Below, piece after piece: positions 22,308 through 35,300 of a stretch of DNA of 64,000 nt (positions within the stretch are counted from its first letter, which is position 1; every line of letters starts with the position of its first letter). The position numbers were made by a program, and so were the translations under genes. The notes below the pieces were generated by a model. It was not told the DNA's origin. It saw nothing but the letters and a program-made list of their open reading frames with translations, and made no database searches. The stretch is taken from assembly GCA_009760855.2 (NCBI GenBank), contig WPIO01000121.1:891001-955000 (forward strand), written 5' to 3'. Origin of the DNA: Cristatella mucedo. Lineage: Eukaryota; Bryozoa; Phylactolaemata; Cristatellidae.

Positions 22308-22329
22308 CGACGAGCGATGCTGATAAATA
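22145..22329. repeat. 25-bp inverted repeat flanking (AT)n
   Basis: 'atttatcagcatcactcg'+'tcgtata' at the left and its reverse complement (one mismatch) at the right enclose about 135 bp of TA/CA repeats. The whole block is a near-palindrome able to extrude as a cruciform. Confidence 0.85.
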
Positions 22330-22344
22330 TGATTCAGGCGGCGA

Positions 22345-22875
22345 AAGAGATTTCGCGGTTAAGCGAAGCCAGACAGTACGCTAGAGCGACCGGCTTCCGC
22401 ACGGCATTGCTAGCGCTTCGAGAGCCGCACTAGCAATGGCTCACTGCCGCAGCCGCTGCAGGCAGACAGGCAGCCAGCTCTTGACAATGGTCCTTAGAAT
22501 GCCGTCAATGGCGGCCAGCAGACGCTATTCTGTCGCACCGGGATTATGCTTCGCGGCGGTCGCGTCTGAGGTTATGTCTGAGGCTTATCGCCGGCTGTCT
22601 CGGCATCGCTAGCGAACTCTCTCACAGTCTAACCGAGCCGACAGGCTTTCTTCGCTCGCGCTCTCTAGGAACTGTTCGCATAGTTAGCGCGGAGAGGGCC
22701 CACAGTTATCCCGGAGCGCTCTGCCCTTGGTGCGTGGACGTTTAGCGGAGCGAGCAGTTCCACTCCACGTCGCGCGAGTTCTGTTCCACGACGCGCGATT
22801 TCCGCAGTTTGTCGCGCCGCTGAGGCCGTCGCGCCGCTGAGCGGCCGATGCCCCGAATGCCCGAGTGGTGAATTA
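22345..22875 (+). repeat. tandem segmental duplication, unit copy 1
   Basis: Shares long blocks with 23490-23935, including 'cttgacaatggtccttagaa', 'cgctattctgtcgcaccggg' and 'ggcttatcgccggct'. Each copy is followed by simple repeats and a SINE2, so the duplicated unit probably included the SINE. Confidence 0.85.
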
Positions 22876-22944
22876 GTGATGGATTGGCTGAGAGACCCGA
22901 TCAAGTTTTATATCATTATTTTTTATTTCCGCTATTATAAAGCG

Positions 22945-23209
22945 CATACACACGCACACGCACACGCACACGCACACGCACACGCACACGCACACGCACA
23001 CGCACACGCACACGCACACGCACACGCACACGCACACGCACACGCACACGCACACGCACACGCACACGCACACGCACACGCACACGCACACGCACACGCA
23101 CACGCACACGCACACGCACACGCACACGCACACGCACACGCACACGCACACGCACACGCACACGCACACGCACACGCACACGCACACGCACACGCACACG
23201 CACACGCAT
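22945..23209. repeat. (ACACGC)n hexanucleotide array
   Basis: About 43-44 apparently perfect copies of a 6-bp unit. It is strictly alternating purine/pyrimidine. The unit is two codons long and lacks stops, so frames across it read THAHAH, RVRVRV or CVCVCV; none is a gene. Confidence 0.97.
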
Positions 23210-23224
23210 ACATATGTGTGCGTG

Positions 23225-23256
23225 TATATATATATATATATATATATATATTTAAT
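23225..23256. repeat. (TA)n microsatellite
   Basis: Short TA run between the hexamer array and SINE2. Confidence 0.9.
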
Positions 23257-23287
23257 TTACATTACATTATATACTGTATAACTATAT

Positions 23288-23415
23288 ATGCCACGCTGGT
23301 TTGGGCCAGTGATTAAGGTGCTCGCCCCGACCGAGATCAAGGTGAATGCAGTTGATTACTGAGGTCGTAGGCTAGAGCCCCGCGGCACATGCGAAGCGCC
23401 TTGAAAGCAAAGCCA
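23288..23415 (+). mobile_element. SINE2, copy 3
   Basis: 'ccacgctggtttgggccagt', 'gattaaggtgctcgcccc', B-box region 'gtcgtaggctagagccccg', then 'gcgaagcgccttgaa'. The L2-A-like tail is cut short. Confidence 0.8.
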
Positions 23416-23489
23416 AATGGCTTCGCTGTGCCGCAAAGTCCGTTGCGCCCACTTCCGCAGGCTGCTCATTCAGGAATGTATTCGCTGCA

Positions 23490-23935
23490 GCTAAGCGAAG
23501 CCTAATGGCTTCGCTTAGCTGCAGCGACCGGTTGACGTCGCCACGGCTAGCGCTGCGAGAGCTGCGAGCATCGGCCAGGGGCTGCGGCCACGGCAGGCAG
23601 ATCTTGACAATGGTCCTTAGAATGCCGTCAATGGCGGCGATCAGACGCTATTCTGTCGCACCGGGATTATGCTTCGCGGCGTTCCCATCTGAGGCTTATC
23701 GCCGGCTATCTCGGCATCGCCAGCGCACTCTCCCACAGTCTAACCGAGCCGATAGGATTTCTTCGCTCGCTCTCTCTAGGAACTGTACGCAGAGTTAGTT
23801 GGGCGCTCGGCGTGTGGACGTCTAGGGCAGCGTGTAGTTCCAGCCCACGACGCTCGAGTTCAGTTCCGTTCCGTTCGGCGCGGTGTGTGCGCCGAACGAC
23901 CAGTCGCCACACTGAACGGCAGATATATATATCTA
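23490..23935 (+). repeat. tandem segmental duplication, unit copy 2
   Basis: Second copy of the unit at 22345-22875. It starts with a local inverted repeat 'agctaagcgaagcc' / 'ggcttcgcttagct' (23491-23521). Confidence 0.85.
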
Positions 23936-24001
23936 TATATATATCTTATATCATGTCTTATGTCTTATGCCTTATATCATGTCATATACTACATTAATAC
24001 A

Positions 24002-24165
24002 TATGCCGCATTGGTTTGGTCAACTGGTTAAGGCGCTCGGCCCGATCAAGGTCAAGGCGAATGCAATTAATTACTGAGGTCGTGGGCTCGAGCCCCATGG
24101 CATATATGGGAAGCGCCTGAATAGAGATTAGGTTCACTTAGGGCGCTATAGAAAATGATATATAT
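24002..24165 (+). mobile_element. SINE2, copy 4 (most complete)
   Basis: tRNA-like head 'tggtcaactggttaaggcgc' and B-box region 'gtcgtgggctcgagcccc', body, then the tail 'cgcctgaatagagattaggt' and 'cttagggcgctatagaaaat'. The tail closely resembles the last 50 bp of L2-A. Confidence 0.85.
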
Positions 24166-24493
24166 ATATTTTTATATATATATATTGCTATCTAAGCCGT
24201 ATTTATCTTGAGAGAGTTAAGTTATTCACAAATCCGGAGGCGAATGCAAAAGAAATGACGCTCAAACTCGCTTCGACTTTAATTGATTTACAATTGTCGC
24301 TCTGCTGACGCTTTCGCTGGTGATCAAGAGCGAGCCTGGCCTTTACTATGCGGCGGCGCCTCATTTACGCGGCAGTCTTGTGCTTTCTCGTACAGTCTCG
24401 TGCGGCAGCCGCCCCGACGTCGACTGGCCGGGCGGCAGCGTCAGCGGCCGTCGCACCGACGTCGCAGCGACGGCAGCGCCGGAAGCGAAAATC

Positions 24494-24665
24494 ATGCGCG
24501 CGTCGAGCGCGCTCTTCGACGAAATCGAGCGGATGTATAAACTGAAGCAGGAAATGAAGAGAAAGGCGGCGGCGGCCGCGGCGGCCGCCGGCAGCGCCGC
24601 CGCCGACGAAGCGTCATCGGGAAAGCGAGCGCCGGCCGACTCGTCGCCGCTCACGACGTCGCGCG
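24494..24665 (+). CDS. large gene, exon 1
   Basis: ATG with A at -3, reading MRASSALFDEIERMYKLKQE, MKRK, then a poly-Ala run and a Ser-rich end. Donor CGCG|GTAAGA in phase 1. The frame stays open upstream to a TGA near 24282 without another ATG, so the exon could also be internal. Confidence 0.55.
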
Positions 24666-26034
24666 GTAAGAGCGCGACGATAAGCCGCTGCCGCGTCGAC
24701 GCGTCGGCGGCGGTCGCTCCGACGCCACCGACGCCGCCGGAGATCGCCCTTCCGCGCGCTCTGGCCCCGCCGCCGCCGCCGCCGCCGCCGCCATCTGCCC
24801 GCGCCATTGCGACGCGTCGGCAGTGCGACAGCCAGGCGCACGCTCGCTCGCGCGCACGAGCAAGCGAGCGAGCGCTCGTTTAGAGCGAGAGCGAGGCTCG
24901 CGAGTGCGACTTTCGTTGTCTGCGTTGCCTCCCTCTTGAAAGACTTCCGCCTCCGCGATGGTCGCTCGGGGGTCGGAAAGTCGCGCTCGCTCGTCGCTCG
25001 CCGCGCGGCGCGGCCGGTTTTCGAGCGCCGAGCGAGCGGCGAAAGGCGCTCGAGCTCTGCGATGCCGCTGCTGGCGCGCGGCGGCGGCGACGACTTGCGG
25101 CTCCGTGGTCGCGACCCGCGCATATCGCGCGTGCTCTCGTTTCGCTGCCTCCGGAAGCAGCAGCGACTACAGGAGACGAGCGGCAAGGCGCGGCCACCGT
25201 GGCGTCGCCGAATCCGGCCGTAGCCGAGCGTGCGCGACGAACGCCTGCGGCGGCTGCGGCGGCGACGGCGGCGGCGGAGACGCAAGGAACGGCGGTGGTG
25301 GCGGCGGCGAAGGAAGAGGAGACCGGCCGCTTGGTTTGCCAGACCGACGCCGCCTCCGCTGCTTTCGCCACCGCCGCGAGCCGCACGCCTCTGCGCCCGG
25401 CGAGCGGTCAGCAGAAGACGCCGGCCAGAGCGCACCCGACGCCGCAGCCGAGTCCGCGAAAGAGGCTCGAGCCGACGGACGCCGCGCGCCGTCGCGAACG
25501 CGCCGACCTCGCCACCGCCGCCGGACTTCGAGCGGCGGACGAGCGTCTGAGTCCGCCGAAGCTCTCCAAGCGCGAGGGCGGCGCTGATGAGAGCGCACAC
25601 GCGCGAACGGAGGCTTCGAGGAGGAGGACGGGCTTCGCGTGCGGTGACGAGAGGCGGGAGGAGCCGCTACCGTCGCCCGAGATCGGCGGTGGTCGAGTTC
25701 GGAGCCAGGCCGCAGAGCGAGGTAGGCGCAGTCGCCGGCCGCGAGGTAGCGCCTCTATATACTTTAATGATAATACATTGATAATGTTTTATTTTTTAAT
25801 TATAAATATTTCCTATTAGTTACTGTTCTCATTATTATGCATTATTAGTTTTATTTCTTCTTCTTATTATTTCTTTAAATACTATTTATTATTAGTATTT
25901 TCTACTTGTTTTAACTATTTCTATCTATTCATATTCATATTTTATATCATTGCTTTTCAGTAATAATGTATTTTATAATATTTCAATCTGCCGGTCCGAG
26001 CGCGGGCCCGCAGCCGTCGGGCGAGGGCGAAGCA

Positions 26035-26114
<80 letters not shown>

Positions 26115-29022
26115 TTTCGGTCTGTCGGTCGGAGCGGTCAGGGCCGCCGGCGCCGCCGCAGCGGTCGCCGCTCGCTCGTGCAGTCGTCGTCGCACGCTCA
26201 GGCGTCGCTTAGTGCACTCGCTCTCGTTTGCGCAGGAAAACGAGCGGCGGCGGCGGCGGCGGCCGCGGCGGCGGCTAGCAGGCCTTCGGTGACGTCGGAG
26301 ACCCTGAAAAACTATCGCGTGTACCCAAGCCGCGCGTCGCCGCTGTCGTCGGACGACTGCGGCGACCGCGACGATTTCGTCGAATCGCCTCGACCGCCGG
26401 CCGCGCCAGCGGAGGACGGCGGCGCCACTCCAGGTAACGGCGACGGCGTAACGGCTGCAGGTGAGCAGCTGGTGCTCAGTCGCGACTGAACAGCGTGGGT
26501 TCGATTCCGGCGGTAGGTGATCCTTTATCGCCGCTGCAAGCGGCGGTGACAGCCGTGAATTCGCGTCTGATGCTATACGAATAAGGCAGTTAAATCAGCT
26601 AGGAATTTTTGACGGAATTACAAATAAATATTGGCCTTAACCGTAGGCGGGTTTTAGGTAACCCTGCACACTACGTGAGCTATCGCCGAGCCAGACTAAA
26701 AACGAAGGCTACGTCATACTACGTCGTACTGCGTCGTGCTACGTTGTGCCAAAGCGCGAGACGACACTCGTACCAAGAGGCCTCACAGAGAGCAGAAGTT
26801 CAGCCCCTTCTTCGACCCTAGCTGACCCCAGGTTGACCCCAGCTGACCTTCGTTACGACAGACCGCCGACCTGCAGTCGACTCTTGCTCTTCTGCTAGCT
26901 TGCTGCCGGCGCCCTGTGCCTCGACCTGGGAACGGAAGCGTGCTCCTACGACACGTGACACGCCCCTGCGACAGCCCGTCCTCACGCGTCTGGAATATAG
27001 GCCACGTAGCAATAGCGCCTGCTGGTGCCCGGCAAGCTCTTAAGTGAATCAAGCCCCATCCATTAATTCACTCGCTGAGTTTTCTCTGCGGTTTCATCCT
27101 AAGCGTTCGGCTTTAGTTCTTGTTACCGCATAGTGGGACCGAACTGTAGCATTGCACCGCAGCCTTGCGTGCTCCAGCGCACTTTTCGCACTCAGCGCTC
27201 CCGCTCACTTTCGCGCGCGCCCTCGAGAGCTCGTGCACCTTGCGAAGCAGTAAATGCTGCTTGCACGCGCACGCACGCTCAAGAGTAGAGCATCCCGGAA
27301 GTCAACTAGCACGGGCTTGCCCAGTAGCGCCGGCGGGACCGAGGACTCTGTCGCGTGACCGTGAACTGCGGGAGCTCTCGCAGTAAGGTCACAGGTTACT
27401 TACTAGGTCACCACGAAACGTTAGCGTGACCTTGAAGCGTCTGCGTCTACTCACTGCGCAGGCGAATGGCTGCGAATGGCTTCGCGAGAAGTGCAGCTCT
27501 CGCCGGTCGCGAAAGAAAGTAATGGCGCGCGAGTGCGTGGCATCTCTGCCTGCACTACAGCGGAAGCGGATGGCAGAAGCGGCAGCGTGTGACCTTGAGA
27601 ATCGACGTGCTCTCCGCAGGTCGTCTGAACGGTGTCCGCATCAGCGAAGGCTCGACACCCTACTGCGCCCAGAGTCACGACGAAGAGGAGGAGGAGGAGG
27701 AGGAGGAGAGAGGAGAGCAGAGTAGAGCGGCGGATCATCCGGGAGAGCGGAGCACTTTGAGCGGCTCCGCTTCGCCGGAGCCGTCCGGAGTAGCAAAGCT
27801 CGAGAAGCGAGCTGCGAACGCGTCGCCGCGAGCACCGGCCGCCTTTCTCGCGAAGCTCGGAGCTCGGGGCGGCGGCGGCCGAGGCGCAGCGCAGCCTCCG
27901 TCGCCGCCGGGCACGCCTGCTGGCGTCGATCTCTGCGAGCCGCCACCGCCGGCGCCGTCAGTCCTACGTTCGCTAGTCGCCGCTCCTGCTCTCATAAACT
28001 TGAACGCCGCCATCACGGCGGCGTCGGGTGGCGAGCCGTGGAGGCGACGTTCCGCCGTCGACGCTCGCTCGCTGCCCGCGGCGGCAACGGCCGCACGTGC
28101 AACGTCAGCAGCTACGTCTGATACGATGGCGGCGTCGATCGCTGTCGGCTCGCTTGCGGCAGCGGCGTCGTTCGCCAGCAGCGCGCCACCGCACAAACTA
28201 TTCGCTCCCGCCGCCGCCGTGCTCACTCAAGCGCCGCCTCCGACCGGAGGCCTGTGGCAGGTCTCTGCACCCGCTCCGCTCACGAGAGGCGGCGGAGGAA
28301 GATTGGCAGCGAGCCGCGGAACACTTCCGGCGGAGCATCGGGGCGGAGCACTTCCGGCGGCCGCCGCTCTGAGCGAGTCGGTCGCGGAAGGGCGAGCGAC
28401 GGCTTCTTGGCCGCCACTGTCGAGTTCCGGTTTGGCGAGTTCCGCTTTATCTCGTAGCTGGCCGCCGCCGCCGCCGAGACGCGACGTCATGGCCGCATGG
28501 CCGACTGCGGCCAACGCCGCGGAGGCTGCGACCGAGACGGCGAGCGTGGAGCTCGCGCGCAGGCCGCTCGCGATCAGGCAGCTTCGCGCTCCAGCAGCAC
28601 TTGCCTGCTCAGCGGCGGCGGCGGTGGCGGCGCAAGTGGCGGAGTGCCGCCGCCTCAAGGCGTCCAGTGCGCCGTCCGCGGCGGTCTCCGTCGCCTCCGC
28701 CGCCGCATCAGAACGGTCGGCCTCAACGGCTGCAGAGCAAAGGTCAATGGCCGCGGCCGAGCGAGCCGCCGGAAGCGTGGCGCAGCAGATGCCTGACGCT
28801 GCTCGGAAGACGCCGGCGTTCGCCGGCGACGTGGCCGCACCGGCCGTCACTCGCCGTATACAGGCAGGGCGGCTGTATGGGCTTCCGGTGGCGAAGACAT
28901 CAGCAAGAGTAGGCGCCGTTGCCATCGACGCCGCTGCAGACTGTGTCGTCACGGCCGCCTCCTTCGTGGCGGCGGCGACACTTCGCGAGCTCAGCGGTAA
29001 GCAAGCGAGCGCGCGAAGCAGT

Positions 29023-29067
<45 letters not shown>

Positions 29068-29574
29068 GCGTGACGGCAAAGGGCGCAACGCCGGATGTCA
29101 GCCGCCGGATGTCAGCCGCCGGATGTCAGCCGCCGGATGTGCGCTCGCTGTTTGCTGCGTCGCCGTCTGACAGCTCCGCCCGAAGCGCGACGAATTTCCG
29201 TCTGCGTCCGCTGCCGAAAAGAGTTCCGCGAAATGCGTGGCAGCAGAGCGTCGACATCAGTATCGCAGAGCATTTATCAGCGGCGGCCTCAAAGCCGGAG
29301 GACCGGAAGAAAGGCGGGAAGCGGAACTGCGAGCTCCACGCGCCGGCACCGCAGGTCGCGCTTCTCGCTAGAATGAGAAACGAGGCGAGCGCGGAACGTG
29401 GTGCAGACGGCGCTGAGTGCGCCGGAGGACGGTCTCTCTGTTTCTCTCTATGTATCTCTGTCTCTCTTATTTCTCCCTGTCTCTGTCTCTCTTTCTCTTT
29501 CTTTCTCTCTCTCCCTCCTCCTCCTCCTCTCTCTCTCTCCCTCTCTCTCTATATATAAATAAATAAATAAATAA

Positions 29575-29614
<40 letters not shown>

Positions 29615-32218
29615 CTCTCTCCATATCTCCGTATCTCTCTGTGTCTCTCTTTTTCCTGGCTCTCTCTCCCTCTCTCTCCATATCTCTGTATCTCCGTCTC
29701 TCTCTCACATCTCTCATGTCTCTCACCTGTCTCTTCCCATCCTCGCTCTCACTCTCTGTCTCTCTACACGAAAGCTCTGCCTCTTAAAGACTGCCAGCAC
29801 AAGCGGTGCAAAAAAAACGGCACGTAGCTGATCTTGAAGTCGCAGCGGCTTGGACCCAGTCGCCGCTCGTCTGCCTCTGCTCCAGCCTATCGCTTCCGCC
29901 ATCTGCATCCAGGTCAAGCCGCGACGAAATACTGGAGCGGCCGCGCTGGCCAGGTGAAGGCTGCGGACAGCGGACAAGCGTTGCAGCGAATTACAGCTGC
30001 GACCGGAAGCTTCGCTGCCACTGGAAGCGACGCAGCGCTCGGCGCCGCCGCCTCACGTGAGTAGTCGCTGCAGGCAGCGCCTAACTCGCCGCGGCAGCGG
30101 CCGCGAGCCGCTTCTTGCGGTCGCCGCTGCCGCTCGGATCAGTGTCGCAGCCGTGGCCTCGGTGCGCCTCGTGGGTTCGTGGCCTCGTGACCTCGTCAGC
30201 GCTCACGCTGCTTCACGCGCTTCGCATGCACCGTGCCGCTAGGTGGCGCCGGAGATGCGCCAGCGACGGCGCATGCGTCCCGCTGCTCTGTGGGCACGCC
30301 AGCTCCCAATGACGTCAGAGCCGAGCGACTCGGAGAGTCGCGTGACGTTTCGGTAGTCGACGGCGCATCGACGACGCGGCGAGCGGACGGCGGCGAGAAG
30401 GCGCGAGAAACGGCGAGAAACGGCGGCGAGAAGGCTCGCCGAGCCGGCGGCCGCGGGCGCGCGCCAGCGGCTGCTCCGCGGCACGCGATAGACCGGGCAA
30501 CGCAAACCTCTCCTCGTCTGTTCAGCCACAGCGGTAAGCGGCACCGGCCCCGAAGCGGCGGCGGCAGTGGCGGCGGCGGCGGCGGCGGCTGTGGCAGCTC
30601 TCGGAGGCGGCAGAGTCAGTCTCGCCGCCGCCGGATCGGTGCAGCGGCTGGTCTGAAAGGGCGAAAGCGACGACACGGCGACGGCGACAAACCGCACAAA
30701 CGGCGCAGCGCCGCTCGCTGTTTGCCTTTCGAGCGCCTGCTTCTCGTTTTCCTTAGACATGAGCGTGGCATGTCCGTTCCATCATTCGACGGAAGTCGTA
30801 GCCCGGCAGGAGCCGGCTCGGCCGTGGAGTGGCGCATCGCTGCAGACACTTCCGCCGGCGCAGCGAGCGGCGTCGCTCGCGGGCATCGGCCCGCCGGCAC
30901 TCGGCACCCGGCCGTGCCAGTCGACGACGAAGGCGCCAGCTTCATGGCCCATGGCGCCCGGCCCATCGCGTAAGGCCTGACAGCGACCGACTGCAACGCT
31001 TTCCAGCGGGCGGCGGCGGCAGCAGCAGCGTGCGCCGCCCTTGATTTTGAGCAAACAAGCGCCAGCTGTGCCTGCGAATTCGAGAAGTTACTGGACTTTG
31101 AACTTGGTGGTGACTCTTGAACTCGCATTTGGACTATGAAGTTTGAACTGCGACAAATTCCCGTAGGCTAGCTGGCGCGCGCGGTGGCGCGCCGAAAGCA
31201 GTTGACATATCATGCTCTGCGTGGCCTAGCGGCTTATGACTATTGAAAATTTATTTGGCAACGAACGAGCTTGCAATCGCCGAGAGCTGTCGGCTACCGT
31301 TCTGCGGCGGCGGCGGCGGGAGGGGGGCGGAGCTCCTTTCGCCGTCACTCAACTGCCGCCGAAGCTTGCAAAAAGTAGCAAAGAAAAAAGAATAAAGATA
31401 AAGGTCAGCTGACTTGAGAGCCTCATTAAAAATGGCGCCCGAAGAGTCTCGACGGCAATGGCGTCCACGGCATCTTTAAACGGCTTTTAGTGGGATTTTT
31501 TTGTAGCTTTTTTGCGCCTTTTCATCGTTTCGCTTGCTATGCCGACGCCCTGCACGCGCCAGGTGCGGTGCAGCTTTGCCGAAAATACACGGACATCGCC
31601 CGCGACGCGCCTCGATTGATAACGCATGCCCGTCGCGTCTTGATGCGCCCAGGTTTGCCGTTCGTCGGACATTTTGTGACGGCTCCAGCGGTGCAGCACG
31701 GGGTCAGTCGGGTCACCGGGTCAGCGGCTCCAGGGGTACAGCACGGTTGCGGCGGCGGTGGCGGCGGCTCCGACGCTCACGTTGGTCCGCCATTGGCGCC
31801 GAGAATCTTGAATGCGGCGGCGGCGGCGCCTCGTGTGACTTTCGCACAGAAGCTTTGCACACTTCCACAGTCAAGCATCCATCTAGTGACAGGCGACGGA
31901 AGTCGGGGCGTGACGCTTGTTCCGGTGGCCGACGCGTCGACGATGCGTAAGTGTTCGCCGGCGCTCAACTTTGACTTTCGGATTCAAGCGTTTCCGTGCT
32001 AGAAAAAAATCTCCACAGGTCATTCGGAAGAGCTATCACAAATTTATCTAGCCTGCGTGTGAGCTCTTAAAAACTAGATTTTGAGTTATAGATTTGCTTC
32101 TTCTATGGCTTGTGAACTGGCCAGCGCTCAGCCGACTCAGCTCCTCCACCCGTTTTCCTATCGCTGCTTAAGGAAATGTGCATGGTCATTATCGAGAAAG
32201 AGAGAGAGAGAGAGAGAG

Positions 32219-32307
<89 letters not shown>

Positions 32308-35300
32308 TGGACGGACGGAAGGACAAAGACAAAGACAGAGAGAGAAAGAGATACAGACAGACAGACAGACTGAGAGAGAGAGACAGACTGAGAGAGAGAG
32401 AGAGAGAGACTGAGAGAGAGACAGACTGAGAGAGAGACAGACAGACAGATAGACAGAGACAGAGACTGAGAGACAGACAGACCGAGACTGAGACATGACG
32501 CACATAAGCTCAATTTTGGGTGCATCCTTATCGCAAGCGTATGAAAACCTTCCGCTTTTTTTTTGTTTCCGCTGCAGGCTCGACGCAGGCACGGGCGCTG
32601 ACCCACTGGTTGGCTGACTCACAGGGCCACAAGCAGGGCGGTGCAAGTCACGGGGTCATAGGTCACGATGCCTTTGCTTTCACGTACGCTTTCGGCGGAA
32701 CTCCGACCGCAGGAGGCGGCGCCGCCGCGAGGCCTTGGATTGAACAATGGCCGACAGTCGTCGTCCCAGCCGCCGCCGCTGCTGTCGCTGCATTGTCGGC
32801 GGCAGCGCCCGAAGTACACGTGGCTTCAGCCATCCAAAATCGCGAAGTGGCGGCGGCACGGTCCTCACAGCGGCAGCGCCTCTCGGACGCAGCCGCTCGC
32901 CGTCGCTCACTGCCGGTCGCAAGAGGTGAGTGCATTCCTTCGGGTGGCGCCGGAAGTCGGAGGCGAAGCGCCAGTCCGGCGCCCCTAATCTGAGCTGACG
33001 GGCACCGGCCTTCGCGGACGAGCGTGGAATAGTGCTGTTGTGTCCTGCTACTGTCGATAGCACATTCCTTTACTCGCAGGCGACCGGGTGCCCTGCAGGC
33101 CGCCTGCGTCGACTCGAGCGACGCAGGCGGACGCTGCTTCTGCCGCTGCCACCACCACCACCTTGGGAAAGCGAGGTGCTGGAGGCGAGCGTGCTGCAAA
33201 TGGACGCCGCGCCACGGAGTCGGGCGCCGCCTCCGCTCGTGCGGCGAAGCGTTCATTTATGGAGCCGCAGTCGGGGTGCCTAGTCGCCGATGCTGACGGC
33301 GAACGTAGCGGTGCGATCGAGCGGCTGGCATCGACAGGCGAAGCGACCGGTGAGTTTTCGCGCCCGCTAGCTCGTGCGTCTCGTCAGCTTTGGCAGAGCG
33401 CCACCTATTGCCCCGAGGCGGCAGGTCTTTCGGAGGCGGCGTGGGTCGATTCGATCTCGGTTGCGACTGCCATTCGGGGCGCGAGAGAGAGAGAGAGAGA
33501 AAAAGAGAGAGAGACAGATAGAGAGAGAAAGAAAGAGAGGAAAAGAAAGGGAGAAATTGGGCCGCCACCGCTCTGGCACTGAGAATCCAGTCCGCTACAG
33601 CATCGGGCGACGACACGTGACGAACACGTGACGAAGCGTCAGCGAATCGTCTTGGCGATTCCCTCCGGTCTGGTTTCTCTCCCCGTTGCAGCTAATAGAG
33701 TCCTCGTGCCAAAATGGCATTCCGACATCGTCCGGGTGTACATAGCAGGTGACGAAAGCGCCGGCGCGGCTTCTGCGGACGACGAACGTCGAAGTCGCCC
33801 GATGCAGACGCACGACCGAGTGAGGGTTCGCGCCGCTGCATCATCGGTGCCTTCCGCCGCGGCGGCGGCGGCAACACCAGGCGATCCCGATTCACTGCCG
33901 CTCACGCTGGCCGCTGCCGCATCGGCCAGCCATCTGGAATCCTGTGCGGTGCTTGAGCCAGACCGCTCCGCCCGAAGAGCCGGTCTGGTGCAGCATTCTG
34001 CCAAGCTGGCGGCGACGACTAAAGTGGTGACTGCGGAAGCCACGACGACGGAAGCAGCAGCGACGACGGAAGCAGCGGCGACGACGGAAGCCGGGAGAAG
34101 CGCAAACGACGTCGGGGCGGGCGGCCGCTCGTTCGTGCCGTGGCGGGCGTTCGAGGAACGGCCGAGTGGCGGAGGAGCCGCTACGCGACCGGAAGTACGT
34201 TCGGAGCTCGGGCCGGCGCCGCCTCGGGTCGGCGAACGAGAATCGGCGCACGGCGGCAACGACGACGATGATGGCGACAAAGACAGTGGCAACGACGAAA
34301 ACAAGCACGCACATTGGATCGGCGACGGCAAAGCCACGTCGTTGGACAATGAAAGAAAGCGAGAACGAGGCGGCCGGTTCGGCGACTGCGACTGTGACGT
34401 CGACGACGCGTCCAGGGTGAGTGACGAAAGCGAGACTTCGGAGGCCGAAAACGCTGCAACGGCGGCGGCGGCGACGATGGAGTCGGCTGCACGGACGACG
34501 GCGTGGCTGCCGGCCAGATTAGGCTGGGCGGCGGCCGCCTCGAGGCGGAATAAGGTCGATCAGCCATCTGCCTCGGCCGCGGCTCGAACGAGAGGCCTCA
34601 CCTGGATCCGATCTGCGAATGGAAGCAGCAGGTCAAGCGGGGCCACGGTCGGCGCGGCCGCCATCTTCATCGACGGTGCCTCGGTTGGTTCAACCATCAG
34701 CTACGCGGCTACCGGCGGCGCCCGACTATTGCTCGCCGACAAGGACGTCAACGACAGTCCGAGTCAAAGGCGAGACCCAGGCGACAGTGCGGCAGATGAT
34801 GCGGCGGCAGACGACGAGACGTGCGGGAGGCGGGGCGACGACGGCGCGCGGCTCGAGGCAGCAGCAGCATCAGCAGCAGGAGGCAGAGCGAATCGGGAAT
34901 CCTGGGAACGACACGGCGACGGTGGCGCCCCCGGACCGACAGCGAGCCATCGCGGCGGAGGCCTTCGCCGGGCTTGGCGAGAGCTGGTTCGAGACGACGC
35001 AGCAGCAGCAGAGCGCGGCAGGGTCGGCGGCGGCGGCGTCGCCGCCGCGCTCTCTGGCGAAGCGCGGCGGCGACGCTTCGACTCTCAGCAGCAGCAGCAG
35101 CAGCAGCAGAGCCCCCGACCGCCTCAGTTGGTGGCTTTCGAAGCCAGCCCTCAATGGACGTCTGACGGCTCGCGATCGGGCGGCCTTGACCTCGACTCTC
35201 GAGCGATCGCCGAGCGCGCGGCCACGAGTCCGATTGACGAGTCCGACTCACCGAGGAGTGCCGAGCGGCAGCGGCAGCAGACCGGCGAGCGGTCGTCGAA

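Noticed and set aside
22873-23316. CVCVCV, RVRVRV and HAHAHA open frames
   Set aside because: Products of the stop-free (ACACGC)n hexamer array, not genes.
24614-25600. 328-aa minus-strand open frame opposite the large gene
   Set aside because: Arg-rich shadow of GC-rich coding sequence. It has no start/splice context and lies antisense to plus exons with consistent phase.
28227-28952. 241-aa minus-strand frame and several 60-170-aa frames at 27.6-29.1 kb
   Set aside because: Antisense shadows of exon 4; the Ala-rich composition mirrors the sense strand.
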